From assembly GCA_002413785.1 (NCBI GenBank), contig DHXR01000044.1, positions 1 to 64,000 of the forward strand: 64,000 bases of DNA, read 5' to 3'. Made by a program: the position numbers and the translations under genes. Source of the DNA: Mucilaginibacter sp. UBA5151. GTDB lineage: Bacteria > Bacteroidota > Bacteroidia > Sphingobacteriales > Sphingobacteriaceae. Each line of letters begins with the position of its first letter. Positions within the stretch are counted from its first letter, which is position 1. The notes under the pieces are model-generated. The model did not search any database and was not told where the DNA came from. It saw only the letters and a program-made list of their open reading frames with translations. Of this stretch, positions 17,138 to 26,112 are shown piece after piece.

Positions 17138-18970
17138 ATGCTGAATATGAAACTAAAAAAACTGATACTTCTTACAATTATTTTTTTAAATGTCGCTAAT
17201 ACATTTGCTCAAACACATACATTTAAACTGGGTGACGACGCATTTCTGTTAGATAATAAGCCATTTCAAATGATCTCGGGTGAAATGCATTATCCAAGGG
17301 TGCCACGTGAAGCATGGCGTCAAAGAATGAAAATGGCAAAGGCAATGGGTTTAAATACAATTGGCACTTATGTTTTCTGGAATTTACACGAACCTCAAAA
17401 AGGGATATTTGATTTTACCGGAAATAATGACGTTGCTGAATTTGTTAAAATAGCCAAAGAGGAAGGCCTGTGGGTCATACTTCGTCCAAGTCCTTATGTA
17501 TGTGCCGAGTGGGAATTTGGAGGATATCCTTATTGGCTCGAAAAAGAAAAAGGATTAATTGTACGCAGTAAAGAAGCAAAATACCTGGAAGAATACCGGA
17601 AATATATACTACAGGTTGGTAAGCAACTCGCTCCTTTACAGGTAAATCATGGCGGGAATATTTTAATGGTGCAGATAGAGAATGAGTACGGCTCTTACGG
17701 CAGTGATAAAGAATATCTGGAGATCAACCAAAGATTGTTCAAAGAGTCGGGCTTTGATGGCCTGCTTTATACCTGTGATCCCGAACCGGATATAAAAAAC
17801 GGGCATCTGCCAGGTTTGTTACCGGCTATAAACGGTGTTGATAATGTGAATAAAGTTAAGGAACTGATCAATAGTAACCATGACGGTAAAGGCCCTTATT
17901 ATATTGCAGAGTGGTACCCTGCCTGGTTTGACTGGTGGGGGACTAAACACCATACTGTTCCGGCCGAAGAATATCTGCCACGGCTTGATGCTGTATTGAG
18001 CGCCGGAATATCTATAAACATGTACATGTTTCACGGGGGCACAACCCGCGGGTTTATGAATGGCGCCAACTATAAAGACGGTACGCCTTATGAACCGCAA
18101 ATAAGCAGCTATGATTACGATGCGCCGCTTGACGAGGCGGGAAATGCTACAGAAAAGTATATGAAGTTCAGGGATATTATTAAAAAACATTTGCCGGAAG
18201 GACAAACGTTGCCTGAAGTACCTTCGCCTAAACCAACTATAGTGATACCTCAAATCAAGCTCTCACAAAAGCTCAGTATATTCAATATTTTACCGGCTCC
18301 TGTAAAAAATACAACACCGCTTACTTTTGAAGATTTAAACCAGGCTTATGGCTTTGTTTTATACCGCACAACCGTTAAGGGTGGCCGGTCCGGAATATTA
18401 AAGTTAAATGGATTACGTGATTATGCCGTAGTATTAATTAATGGTAAAAGAGCTGGTATATTAGACAGGCGTTTAAACCAGGACAGCCTCAAGATTACTT
18501 TACCAAAAGGGGATATCAGACTGGATATAGTAGTAGAAAATTTAGGCCGTATCAATTTTGGGAAATACTTATTGCAAAATAAAAAAGGGATCACTCAGGG
18601 TGTGCAGTTTTCAGGCAAAGAGGTTAATGGATGGAAAATGTATAGCTTGCCATTTAACAACATAAATAATATCAAATTTAATACCACTAATATTGCAGGT
18701 GGCAGCGCCCCGGTAATTAAAAAAGGGTTGTTTAACCTTAAAACAATAGGGGACACCTATCTGGATATGCGTAACTGGGGTAAGGGTGTAGTTTGGGTAA
18801 ATGGTCATAATTTGGGCAGGTATTGGTCTGTCGGGCCACAGCAAACGCTTTATTTACCAGTTGAGTGGTTGAAAAAAGGAAGTAATGAAATACAAATATT
18901 AGAACTGATTAAAACAGATAAAAATATACTGAAAAGTATAGATAAGCCAATTTTGAACGAACTAAATTAA
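17138..18970 (+). CDS. Glycoside hydrolase family 35 beta-galactosidase
   Basis: A 610-aa protein with a signal peptide ending NTFAQ. The GH35 TIM barrel is clear: SGEMHYPRVPREAWRQRM near the start, IENEYG at 180-185 (acid/base region) and IAEWYPAWFDWWG with E258 as the likely nucleophile. FHGGTTRGFMNGANY is another family signature. A C-terminal jelly-roll region (about 400-600) ends with WVNGHNLGRYW, a galactose-binding-like fold. It releases beta-linked galactose from non-reducing ends, probably in the periplasm. The ATG at 17147 is an alternative start. It is 68 nt after the GH43 gene and 9 nt before the GH36 gene. Confidence 0.93.
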   Translation: MLNMKLKKLILLTIIFLNVANTFAQTHTFKLGDDAFLLDNKPFQMISGEMHYPRVPREAWRQRMKMAKAMGLNTIGTYVFWNLHEPQKGIFDFTGNNDVAEFVKIAKEEGLWVILRPSPYVCAEWEFGGYPYWLEKEKGLIVRSKEAKYLEEYRKYILQVGKQLAPLQVNHGGNILMVQIENEYGSYGSDKEYLEINQRLFKESGFDGLLYTCDPEPDIKNGHLPGLLPAINGVDNVNKVKELINSNHDGKGPYYIAEWYPAWFDWWGTKHHTVPAEEYLPRLDAVLSAGISINMYMFHGGTTRGFMNGANYKDGTPYEPQISSYDYDAPLDEAGNATEKYMKFRDIIKKHLPEGQTLPEVPSPKPTIVIPQIKLSQKLSIFNILPAPVKNTTPLTFEDLNQAYGFVLYRTTVKGGRSGILKLNGLRDYAVVLINGKRAGILDRRLNQDSLKITLPKGDIRLDIVVENLGRINFGKYLLQNKKGITQGVQFSGKEVNGWKMYSLPFNNINNIKFNTTNIAGGSAPVIKKGLFNLKTIGDTYLDMRNWGKGVVWVNGHNLGRYWSVGPQQTLYLPVEWLKKGSNEIQILELIKTDKNILKSIDKPILNELN

Positions 18971-18979
18971 ACCCGATAA

Positions 18980-21205
18980 ATGAAAAAGATATACAAATAT
19001 ATCATCTCGCCAACCTGTATCCTGACTTCTCTGTTTGCTGTATTGGCACAAATCACATTTGCCCAAACGGTAACTATCCCTGTAGAAACGGCTAATAATG
19101 CCCTGGTTTTACAGGTTGATAAAGGTAAAGATGTCAATACCGTTTATTTTGGCACTAAGCTCGCCAATGCCGCTGAATATGATCAGGTAACTGGTGTTTA
19201 CAAGCAATTCTGCGTGTGTAACGGTACCGGCGATTACACAGGGCTTTTAAGTTCCGCCTATACACCTTCGGGATCAAGGAACCTGGCCGAACCGGCCATT
19301 ACCGTTACACACGCAGATGGTAACAATTCGCTTGATTTGAAATATGTAAGTCACAATGTTACAAAAATCAGTGATGATGTATCCTTGCTGAGCATAGTAC
19401 TCAAAGACCCGGTTTATGATTTTGAGGTTACGCTGTATTATAAATCTTATTTTAAAAATGATGTAATAGAACAATGGAGTGTAATAAAACATCATGAAAA
19501 AGGGAATGTAACATTAAACAAGTTTGCATCGGCTAACCTTTACCTTAAAGCCAAAAGTTTTTGGCTGCGTCAGTATCACGGCGACTGGGGAAAAGAAATG
19601 CAACCTGAAGAAACCAGGATTACTCACGGAATAAAAACAATTGATACCAAGCTGGGCGCCAGGGCTAATTTATTTGAACCTTCGGTATTTATGGTTTCGT
19701 TTGATAAGCCGGCTACCGAGGATGAAGGAAATGTGCTGTATGGAGCTATGGAATGGAGCGGTAACTTCCGTGTTGACCTTGAACTTGATCCGCTTGATAA
19801 TTTAAAGATAATTGCCGGGATCAATAATTTTGCGTCTGCTTATACTTTAAAGCCGGGTGAAGATTTTACGACCCCTGCATTTTTATATACTTTTTCGGAT
19901 AAAGGTAAAGGAGATGCAAGCAGAAAGCTTCAAAGCTGGGCCCGCAATTATAAGTTAATGGATGGAAAAGGATCAAGGTTAACGTTGCTCAATAACTGGG
20001 AATCTACCTTTTTCGACTTTAATGAAAGCCGGCTGAGCGGGTTATTGCAAGATACCAAAAAACTGGGCGTTGATTTGTTTTTGCTGGATGACGGCTGGTT
20101 TGCCAATAAATATCCCCGTAATGATGATCATGCAGGTTTGGGCGACTGGCAGGAAAACCGCAAAAAACTGCCCAACGGTATAGCCTCGCTGGTTAAGGAA
20201 GCGCAAAACGACGGTGTTAAGTTTGGAATATGGATAGAGCCGGAAATGGTAAACCCTAAAAGCCGCTTATATGAAACCCATCCGGATTGGGTGATAAAAC
20301 AGCCCAAAAGAGATGAATATTATTACAGGAACCAATTGGTGCTTGATCTGAGCAATCCGCAGGTGCAGGATTTTGTATTTAGTATAGTTGATTCCTTATT
20401 TATTAAAAGCCCGGGGCTTGCTTACATTAAATGGGACTGTAATGCGGTAATATATAATGCTTATTCGGCGCACCTGCAAAACCAGTCGCACCTGTATATT
20501 GAATATGTGCGCGGCTTATATAAAGTGCTTGAACGTGTACGCGCCAAGTATCCTGCTGTGCCGATGATGCTATGCTCAGGCGGTGGCGGACGTGTTGACT
20601 ACGCCGCGCTGCAATACTTTACCGAGTTTTGGCCAAGCGATAATACCGAACCTATGGAAAGGATATTTATACAATGGGAGTATTCCTATTTCTATCCGGC
20701 CCTTATCAGCGCAAACCATGTTACCGACTGGGGCAAACAACCGATAAAATTCCGTACCGATGTGGCCATGATGGGCAGGCTTGGATTTGATATTCCGGTA
20801 AGCAAACTCAGTGGTAACGATCTTCAATTCTGCCAGGAGGCTGTTAAAACCTATAATACAGTAAAGCAAATTATATTTCAGGGTGAACAATACCGTTTGT
20901 CTGACCCCCGCGAACAAAGCGTTGCATCGGTAATGTATGTTGATTCGGTTAAAACATCAGGCGTTATATTTAATTATCTGGTAAATAACAGGTTTGATGA
21001 GGGCAGCAAATTGCCCATTCGCCTTAAAGGCCTTGATCCTGTAAAAAAATATACAATTAAGGAAATTAACCTTTATCCCGGTATTGTTTCACCAATAGAT
21101 AGTGCGAAATCATATTCAGGCGATTTTTTAATGAGAATAGGTTTTAATCCTGAAGTTAATGCCGGGCGCACCAGTGTTGTACTTCAAATTAACGAAAGCA
21201 GGTAA
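18980..21205 (+). CDS. Glycoside hydrolase family 36 alpha-galactosidase
   Basis: A 741-aa protein with a signal peptide (about 1-29, ending TFAQ). It follows the GH36 plan: an N-terminal beta-supersandwich, then a TIM barrel with LLDDGWF, FGIWIEPEMV, the nucleophile in YIKWDCN (D486) and the acid/base in FWPSDNTEP (D554), preceded by the glycine-rich CSGGGGRVDY. It hydrolyses alpha-galactosyl ends of oligosaccharides. It is third of three glycosidases in tandem, so alpha- and beta-galactosyl groups of one polysaccharide may be removed together. No SusC/SusD pair accompanies this cluster in the window. Confidence 0.94.
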   Translation: MKKIYKYIISPTCILTSLFAVLAQITFAQTVTIPVETANNALVLQVDKGKDVNTVYFGTKLANAAEYDQVTGVYKQFCVCNGTGDYTGLLSSAYTPSGSRNLAEPAITVTHADGNNSLDLKYVSHNVTKISDDVSLLSIVLKDPVYDFEVTLYYKSYFKNDVIEQWSVIKHHEKGNVTLNKFASANLYLKAKSFWLRQYHGDWGKEMQPEETRITHGIKTIDTKLGARANLFEPSVFMVSFDKPATEDEGNVLYGAMEWSGNFRVDLELDPLDNLKIIAGINNFASAYTLKPGEDFTTPAFLYTFSDKGKGDASRKLQSWARNYKLMDGKGSRLTLLNNWESTFFDFNESRLSGLLQDTKKLGVDLFLLDDGWFANKYPRNDDHAGLGDWQENRKKLPNGIASLVKEAQNDGVKFGIWIEPEMVNPKSRLYETHPDWVIKQPKRDEYYYRNQLVLDLSNPQVQDFVFSIVDSLFIKSPGLAYIKWDCNAVIYNAYSAHLQNQSHLYIEYVRGLYKVLERVRAKYPAVPMMLCSGGGGRVDYAALQYFTEFWPSDNTEPMERIFIQWEYSYFYPALISANHVTDWGKQPIKFRTDVAMMGRLGFDIPVSKLSGNDLQFCQEAVKTYNTVKQIIFQGEQYRLSDPREQSVASVMYVDSVKTSGVIFNYLVNNRFDEGSKLPIRLKGLDPVKKYTIKEINLYPGIVSPIDSAKSYSGDFLMRIGFNPEVNAGRTSVVLQINESR

Positions 21206-21212
21206 TGGCGTA

Positions 21213-21455
21213 TTAAGGTTTTATTACACCCATAATGCTGTAATTTATTTGCGAACTGGTCATTTGCCATTCCAAGAGATTTGGAATCGTCAGGATTGTA
21301 TGGTCCTTTAAGTTGACGGTCACTCCAATATTCATTTTTTTGAACGATTTATATAAATCCGCCTCAATTGCTTTCGGCGACTGTACAAAAAGGCTGCATG
21401 ATATAAAACACGGGATAAAAAACGCGACAAGGCCAGTTGGTTTCATTAAAAACAA
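21213..21455 (-). CDS. Small possible exported protein
   Basis: An 80-aa frame with a plausible signal or lipoprotein leader (MKPTGLVAFFIPCFISCS; the second ATG is likelier than the first) and a polar remainder. I recognise no family. It lies between two convergent genes, with a terminator hairpin upstream of its start. It may be a small gene, a remnant or chance. Confidence 0.3.
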   Translation of the reverse strand: MFLMKPTGLVAFFIPCFISCSLFVQSPKAIEADLYKSFKKMNIGVTVNLKDHTILTIPNLLEWQMTSSQINYSIMGVIKP

Positions 21456-21466
21456 TTATTTTCCAT

Positions 21467-21503
21467 AAAAAATAGGGATAATCTCCCGATCATCCCTATT
21501 TTT
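21467..21503. terminator. Hairpin terminator downstream of asd
   Basis: The arms AAAAATAGGGAT and ATCCCTATTTTT pair over 12 bp with a 12-nt loop and U/A runs on both sides, so it can terminate on either strand. It serves asd, which ends at 21563 on the minus strand, and could also close the GH36 operon. Short repeats of TAATCTCTAATCTCC follow at 21532-21560. Confidence 0.75.
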
Positions 21504-21562
21504 ATCATTTTCAATATCACCACCGGAAACTAATCTCTAATCTCCGGTCTCTAATCTCTACC

Positions 21563-22570
21563 CTAAACCTCCACAGCCTGCCCTATCAAATGCTTTTCAG
21601 CTAAATATTCTGCTATCTGCACGGCATTGGTTGCAGCGCCTTTGCGCAGGTTATCTGATACTATCCAGCAGTTTAAAGTATTTGGCTGGCTTTCGTCCCT
21701 GCGGATGCGGCCTACAAATACATCGTCCTTATCATGCGCATCAAGCGGCATAGGGTATTTAAGGTTGGCTATATCATCAACTACCACAATACCGGGTGAT
21801 TTTGCCAGCAATTGTTTTACCTCTTCTACATCAAAATCATTCAAAAACTCAATGTTTACCGATTCTGAGTGACCGCCCATAACCGGGATACGAACTGTAG
21901 TAGCAGTTACTTTAATGCTGTCGTCACCCATAATTTTGGTGGTTTCATTCACCATTTTCATTTCTTCCTTGGTGTAACCATTTTCGGTGAACGAATCAAT
22001 TTGCGGGATCACATTCAGGTCGATGGTATAAGGATAAACCTTAGGGCCATCGATGCCTTTACGTTCGTTAAATAGCTGGTCAACTGCTTTTACGCCTGTA
22101 CCTGTAACCGACTGGTAGGTTGACACAACCACCCTTTTAATTTTATATTTATCGTGCAGCGGTTTTAAGGTCACTACCATTTGTATGGTTGAGCAATTGG
22201 GGTTAGCAATAATTTTATCTTCGGCTGTCAATACATGCGCGTTAACTTCGGGCACTACCAGTTTTTTGGTAGGGTCCATGCGCCATGCAGATGAATTGTC
22301 GATAACGGTTGTGCCTGCTGCCGCGAAAAGTGGCGCCTGGGCCAATGAAGTGCCGCCCCCTGCCGAAAATATGGCAACATCGGGCTTCTGTTTTATCGCA
22401 TCCTCAACAGAAACCACCTTGTACTGCTTACCCTTAAAAGTGATTAGTTTACCAACACTTTTTTCTGAAGCTACGGGGATTAATTCTGTAACGGGGAAGT
22501 TGCGTTCTTCAAGAACCTGCAACATTTTAGTGCCTACCAAACCGGTAGCGCCTACTACTGCGACTTTCAT
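21563..22570 (-). CDS. asd: Aspartate-semialdehyde dehydrogenase
   Basis: A 335-aa enzyme that reduces L-aspartyl-4-phosphate to aspartate semialdehyde, the branch point for lysine, diaminopimelate, methionine and threonine. An NADP-binding GATGLVG motif lies at residues 7-13 and the catalytic cysteine in NPNCST (C126). Length is normal. It is a single minus-strand gene with a terminator behind it; a 7-of-8 promoter element (CATCTTTG) lies about 40 nt upstream on the minus strand. Nothing unusual is seen. Confidence 0.96.
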   Translation of the reverse strand: MKVAVVGATGLVGTKMLQVLEERNFPVTELIPVASEKSVGKLITFKGKQYKVVSVEDAIKQKPDVAIFSAGGGTSLAQAPLFAAAGTTVIDNSSAWRMDPTKKLVVPEVNAHVLTAEDKIIANPNCSTIQMVVTLKPLHDKYKIKRVVVSTYQSVTGTGVKAVDQLFNERKGIDGPKVYPYTIDLNVIPQIDSFTENGYTKEEMKMVNETTKIMGDDSIKVTATTVRIPVMGGHSESVNIEFLNDFDVEEVKQLLAKSPGIVVVDDIANLKYPMPLDAHDKDDVFVGRIRRDESQPNTLNCWIVSDNLRKGAATNAVQIAEYLAEKHLIGQAVEV

Positions 22571-22749
22571 TGTTTTTAAATAGTTTATGAATAAATATAT
22601 TTTAGATGCAAAGATGCGAAATTTTTGGTTGATTAAGTTAGAATTGGTTGATTAAGTCAGGGCAGACGCATTAAAATAGTTTAAATTCTGATATTGTTCC
22701 AAAGAGTAACCGCCATGTTGAACAAAGTCACGCCGAAATATTAAGAAAA

Positions 22750-22925
22750 GCGCCGTTGGGCGCGAAATATTGGTAGAAAATATAAAAAAGAATTTAGCGT
22801 GCTATCGGTACGTAACGAACAAAGCGGCATTAGCGCTAATGCATGGCGGAGGTTTGGTACCTACGGCACCCAATACCTGGCTGGTCTGTATTTCTACCAA
22901 TATTGGACCCCAAAAAGGGGTCTTA
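22750..22925. repeat. Nested palindromic element B
   Basis: AATATTGGTAGAAA (from about 22767) and TTTCTACCAATATT (about 22892-22905) are perfect inverted arms. Outside each is a small hairpin: GCGCCGTTGGGCGC on the left and GACCCCAAAAAGGGGTC on the right. The centre carries a weak inverted GTGCnnnCGGTAC / GTACCnnnGGCAC pair. The unit and its pairing match element A after cas9, so these are two copies of one dispersed family. Confidence 0.75.
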
Positions 22926-23073
22926 TCAATTAATTTAATAACACCTGTAGCTTTATTTGAGCCAGTTTTTAATGCGTCTGCCCTGTTGATTAAGTTGATT
23001 GAGTTTTGCCATTTTCATTTTAATTTTTAAACCAATCAACCATTCACTTAATCAACTTAATCAACCATTTTCC

Positions 23074-23081
23074 TACCTTTG
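23074..23081 (+). promoter_or_regulatory. Minus-7 element of tdh
   Basis: TACCTTTG followed by CAC is a perfect Bacteroidota -7 element 20 nt before the ATG. Confidence 0.65.
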
Positions 23082-23101
23082 CACCCTCAAACCGGCTTTG
23101 C

Positions 23102-24055
23102 ATGAGCGAAAAGATCTTAGTTATTGGCGCTAACGGACAAATAGGCACCGAATTAGTTGCTGCTTTAAGGGGGATTTATGGCGCAGAGGCGGTGATCGCC
23201 TCGGATCTGAAAAGTCCGGTTTATAACATGAGAAAAAATAGCGGCCCGTACGAGATCGTTAATGTTTTAGATAAGGACAACCTGCACCACATATTTGATA
23301 AGTACCGTCCCACGCAGGTTTATTTGCTGGCCGCTATACTTTCGGCAACAGGCGAACAAAAACCTAAACTGGCCTGGGACCTTAACATGACCGGCTTATT
23401 GAACATACTTGATTTTTCGGTAGAGTTTAAAGTCGAAAAAGTTTTTTGGCCAAGTTCCATTGCTGTTTTCGGGCCGCACTCGCCACAGCAGCAAACGCCG
23501 CAGTATTGTGTAATGGACCCGAATACGGTTTACGGCTTCAGCAAACTGGCCGGTGAGCGCTGGTGCGAATATTATTTTACTAAATACGGGCTTGATGTAC
23601 GCAGCCTGCGTTACCCCGGACTGATCGGCTGGCGGGCGAACCCCGGCGGCGGCACTACCGATTACGCGGTGCATATTTTCCACCAGGCTTTGAAAACGGG
23701 GCGGTATGAGAGTTTTTTGTCGGCTAATACCACATTACCTATGATGTACATGGATGATGCCATACGGGCGACTATAACCCTGATGAATGCGCCAGCTGAT
23801 AAGGTAACAATCCGTTCGGCCTATAACCTGGCGGGCATCAGCTTTACCCCGGCCCGATTGGCGGACGAAATAAAAAAGCATATACCTGGTTTTGAAATAA
23901 GCTATGCAGAAAATGATCCGCGCCAGGCAATTGCCGATAGCTGGCCAAAATCAATTGACGACAGCTACGCCCAAAATGACTGGGGCTGGCAATTGGAGTA
24001 TGACCTGCCGAAAATGGTGGCCGATATGCTGTTGAACCTGAAGAATATTATTTAG
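23102..24055 (+). CDS. tdh: L-threonine 3-dehydrogenase, short-chain (SDR) type
   Basis: A 317-aa NAD-dependent epimerase-like enzyme. The Rossmann motif GANGQIG lies at 9-15, SSIAVFG at 118-124 and the YxxxK pair at Y144/K148 in NTVYGFSKLAGE. The segments RYPGLIGW and PGGGTTDYAV are typical of SDR-type threonine dehydrogenases of Bacteroidota rather than of sugar epimerases. It oxidises threonine to 2-amino-3-oxobutyrate, which the kbl product (42559-43749) splits with CoA into glycine and acetyl-CoA. The two genes are 18.5 kb apart here, not in one operon. The gene has a clear promoter. Confidence 0.88.
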   Translation: MSEKILVIGANGQIGTELVAALRGIYGAEAVIASDLKSPVYNMRKNSGPYEIVNVLDKDNLHHIFDKYRPTQVYLLAAILSATGEQKPKLAWDLNMTGLLNILDFSVEFKVEKVFWPSSIAVFGPHSPQQQTPQYCVMDPNTVYGFSKLAGERWCEYYFTKYGLDVRSLRYPGLIGWRANPGGGTTDYAVHIFHQALKTGRYESFLSANTTLPMMYMDDAIRATITLMNAPADKVTIRSAYNLAGISFTPARLADEIKKHIPGFEISYAENDPRQAIADSWPKSIDDSYAQNDWGWQLEYDLPKMVADMLLNLKNII

Positions 24056-24239
24056 GTTGGGGTAAAAGGTTAAAGGCGAAAGGTAAAAGGTTAACAAAGG
24101 TTTAAAAACAAATATTATATTCGCTGTTCGTAATTATTGACTGTATTTTATCGACTATTTCAACAATTACAAACACTATAACAAGCATAAATAACACAAA
24201 GGCCATGGACTATCGACCATGGGCTATGGACTAAAAACT

Positions 24240-24965
24240 ATGGGAAGAGCATTTGAATTCCGGAAAGAAAGAAAACTTAAGCGCTGGTCTAAAATGGCCA
24301 TCCAGTTTACCCGTTTAGGTAAAGAAATTGTAATGGCTGTAAAGGCCGGCGGCGGCGACCCTAATACCAACTCGCGCCTTAGAACTGCTATACAAAACTC
24401 CAAAGCGGTAAATATGCCAAAAGACCGTGTTGACGCTGCCATTAAAAGGGCCATCAGCAGGGATGAAAAAGATTATGAAGAAGTAGTTTATGAAGGCTAC
24501 GCGCCACATGGCGTTGCTATATTGGTTGAAACCGCTACTGATAATATTAACCGTACAGTAGCGAACGTACGCAGTTATTTTACAAAATATAACGGTTCGC
24601 TGGGCAAAACAGGTTCGCTGGACTTTATTTTTACCCGTAAATCTGTTCTCACCTTTGAGCCCGGCGAACGCGACCTGGATGAACTGGAATTTGAACTGAT
24701 TGATGCCGGCCTGGAGGACCTGTTTGTTGAAGCAGATGAGAACGGCAACGATATTGCCGTGGTACATGCAGCTTTTGAAGATTTTGGAAAGATGCAAAAA
24801 GCATTGGAACACCTGGGCATCGAGGTAAAATCGGCAAAGCTGGAGCGTGTAGCACAATCATTTCATGAAGTTACCGAAGAACAGGTTACCGATATTATGA
24901 AACTGATTGACCGGCTGGAAGATGATGATGATGTGCAGGCCGTTTACCATAATATGGCGGAATAG
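24240..24965 (+). CDS. yebC: YebC/PmpR family regulator
   Basis: A 241-aa protein of standard YebC length. MGRAFEFRKERKLKRW fixes the start at 24240 rather than an upstream ATG. The central NMPKDRVDAAIKRA and YEGYAPHGVAILVE motifs and the acidic C-terminal region are typical. The family is described as DNA-binding regulators in some bacteria and as ribosome-linked translation factors (TACO1-like) in others; the role here cannot be chosen. It is single-gene, with low-complexity repeats behind it. Confidence 0.94.
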   Translation: MGRAFEFRKERKLKRWSKMAIQFTRLGKEIVMAVKAGGGDPNTNSRLRTAIQNSKAVNMPKDRVDAAIKRAISRDEKDYEEVVYEGYAPHGVAILVETATDNINRTVANVRSYFTKYNGSLGKTGSLDFIFTRKSVLTFEPGERDLDELEFELIDAGLEDLFVEADENGNDIAVVHAAFEDFGKMQKALEHLGIEVKSAKLERVAQSFHEVTEEQVTDIMKLIDRLEDDDDVQAVYHNMAE

Positions 24966-24974
24966 GGAAATTTG

Positions 24975-25096
24975 AAAATTAGCTAATTTGAGGATTTGAA
25001 AATGAAGAAATGGCATCAATTTTCAAATTTTCAAATTGACACATTTTCAAATTGTGTAATTTTCAAATTTTCAAATCAATAAATTTTCAAATTAAA
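24975..25096. repeat. Low-complexity TTTTCAAATT repeats
   Basis: The gap between yebC and the DUF2442 gene consists largely of imperfect copies of TTTTCAAATT in both directions. This is expected to vary by slippage between strains. No promoter was recognised inside it. Confidence 0.75.
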
Positions 25097-25098
25097 AA

Positions 25099-25314
25099 AT
25101 GCCACTTTTCACGTCACGCAAGCAGGAAAAGAAAGTTAAAGTAAGCTTTAGCAATGGTTTGCTTTTTGTTGAAAAGGAGAATGGCAAACAGCAGGCGTTC
25201 CCCTTGGAGTGGTTCCCGAAATTGCTAAACGCTACAGATGAAGAGCGTGAAGACTGGGTGCAAACAGACAAAGGGATACATTTTAACCAGCTTGATCTGG
25301 ATGTGTCACTTTAA
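25099..25314 (+). CDS. DUF2442 domain protein
   Basis: A 71-aa protein. The layout VKVSFSNGLLFVEKENGKQQAFPLEWFPKL...W.....GIHFNQLDLDVSL matches the small DUF2442 domain, a beta-rich fold seen in stand-alone proteins and beside toxin-like genes. No toxin partner is adjacent; the next gene encodes a disordered conserved protein. Function unknown. The start fits the conserved N-terminus. Confidence 0.75.
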   Translation: MPLFTSRKQEKKVKVSFSNGLLFVEKENGKQQAFPLEWFPKLLNATDEEREDWVQTDKGIHFNQLDLDVSL

Positions 25315-25325
25315 AGCAGATAAAA

Positions 25326-25426
25326 ATATGTCATTGCGAGGCATCCCGATACTATCGGGACGAACTATGCATAATCGCCCTGTAAAGTTCGCGACTGCTT
25401 CGTCGTTCCTCCTCGCAATGACATAT
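25326..25426. repeat. Inverted-repeat element with TGTCATTGCGAGG ends
   Basis: ATATGTCATTGCGAGG (25326-25341) is exactly inverted at 25411-25426. The inside contains a CCCGATACTATCGGG hairpin and a GCGACTGCTTCGTCG segment. Such TGTCATTGCGAGG elements are dispersed through many bacterial genomes. A related hairpin (GAATGACA/TGTCATTC) lies at 25997-26035. Confidence 0.8.
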
Positions 25427-25476
25427 TCTTTTGTCACAGTGCTTCTCCTATCGCAAATCTCAAATCTCAAACCTAT

Positions 25477-25953
25477 ATGACTTTCGAAGAGTTTTTTAAA
25501 AAGAAGAAAATTGACCTGGCTGCTTTGGAAAAAGGCGAGTCAGGCTTATATTCTGAATTTACAATCCATTTCGAACAAATGGGCGACAAAAGCTTTGATC
25601 ATTCCAAAAAATACTGGTTCAATAAATTAAGACGGCAATTTCCGCTGGCGCCCGAAGTTAAAGTTGAAAAGCCGGCCATCACTACGCCGCAGACTGAACA
25701 AACATCGCCTGAAAACTTAACTGAAACTGTTGCTGCCCCAACATCAGCTAAAATGGGCTTTGTACCGAAATTCAGGGCCGGTAATATGCCAAAGCCTGCG
25801 GCAAGTACAGATGAAAAGAAGGAAGAGCCGTCAACTCCGGCGGTCACAGAAAGTACCGGTGCAGAAAAACCTGCTGAAAGCACCGAAGTGAAACCGGCCT
25901 ATAAACCCCGCTTCAATATGAAAAGCATTCCTCCAAAACCACCGGAGGAATAA
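25477..25953 (+). CDS. Conserved hypothetical protein with disordered tail
   Basis: A 158-aa protein. The first about 55 residues (MTFEEFFKKKKIDLAALE...SKKYWFNKLRRQFPL) look like a compact helical domain. The rest is rich in proline, glutamate, threonine and lysine and is probably disordered, ending in IPPKPPEE. I recognise no named domain. The ordered N-terminus and regular codon use argue that it is real. It lies after the DUF2442 gene across a repeat, on the same strand. Confidence 0.65.
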   Translation: MTFEEFFKKKKIDLAALEKGESGLYSEFTIHFEQMGDKSFDHSKKYWFNKLRRQFPLAPEVKVEKPAITTPQTEQTSPENLTETVAAPTSAKMGFVPKFRAGNMPKPAASTDEKKEEPSTPAVTESTGAEKPAESTEVKPAYKPRFNMKSIPPKPPEE

Positions 25954-25996
25954 GGGTAAAATTGTTATCATATTTGGAAAATCCCGCAAAATGCTA

Positions 25997-26035
25997 AAGG
26001 AGGAATGACACCCCTTTTTTTGTCATTCACTCCTT
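25997..26035. repeat. Hairpin with AATGACA/TGTCATT arms
   Basis: AAGGAGGAATGACA and TGTCATTCACTCCTT pair with one bulge around a C4T6 loop. It may end transcription of the 25477 gene, but the sequence resembles the dispersed TGTCATT element nearby. Confidence 0.5.
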
Positions 26036-26112
26036 CATGATTTCGCGCAATTTTACCACTCGAAATGACATGGTTTTTAGTTCTTCTTATAAACGCCCTC
26101 AAATATAGTTAC

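Larger units (their letters stand above)
22571..23101. other. Intergenic region with palindromic element B
   Basis: A stretch of about 530 nt between divergent genes. The outer parts hold inverted GGTTGATTAAGT / ACTTAATCAACC words near 22627-22665 and 22985-23072. Inside lies element B. A frame of 86 codons across it is low in coding character and overlaps the repeats, so I do not call it. Confidence 0.6.

Noticed and set aside
22770..23030. An 86-codon plus-strand frame before tdh
   Set aside because: It runs through palindromic element B and the inverted GGTTGATTAAG words; no domain or promoter is seen.
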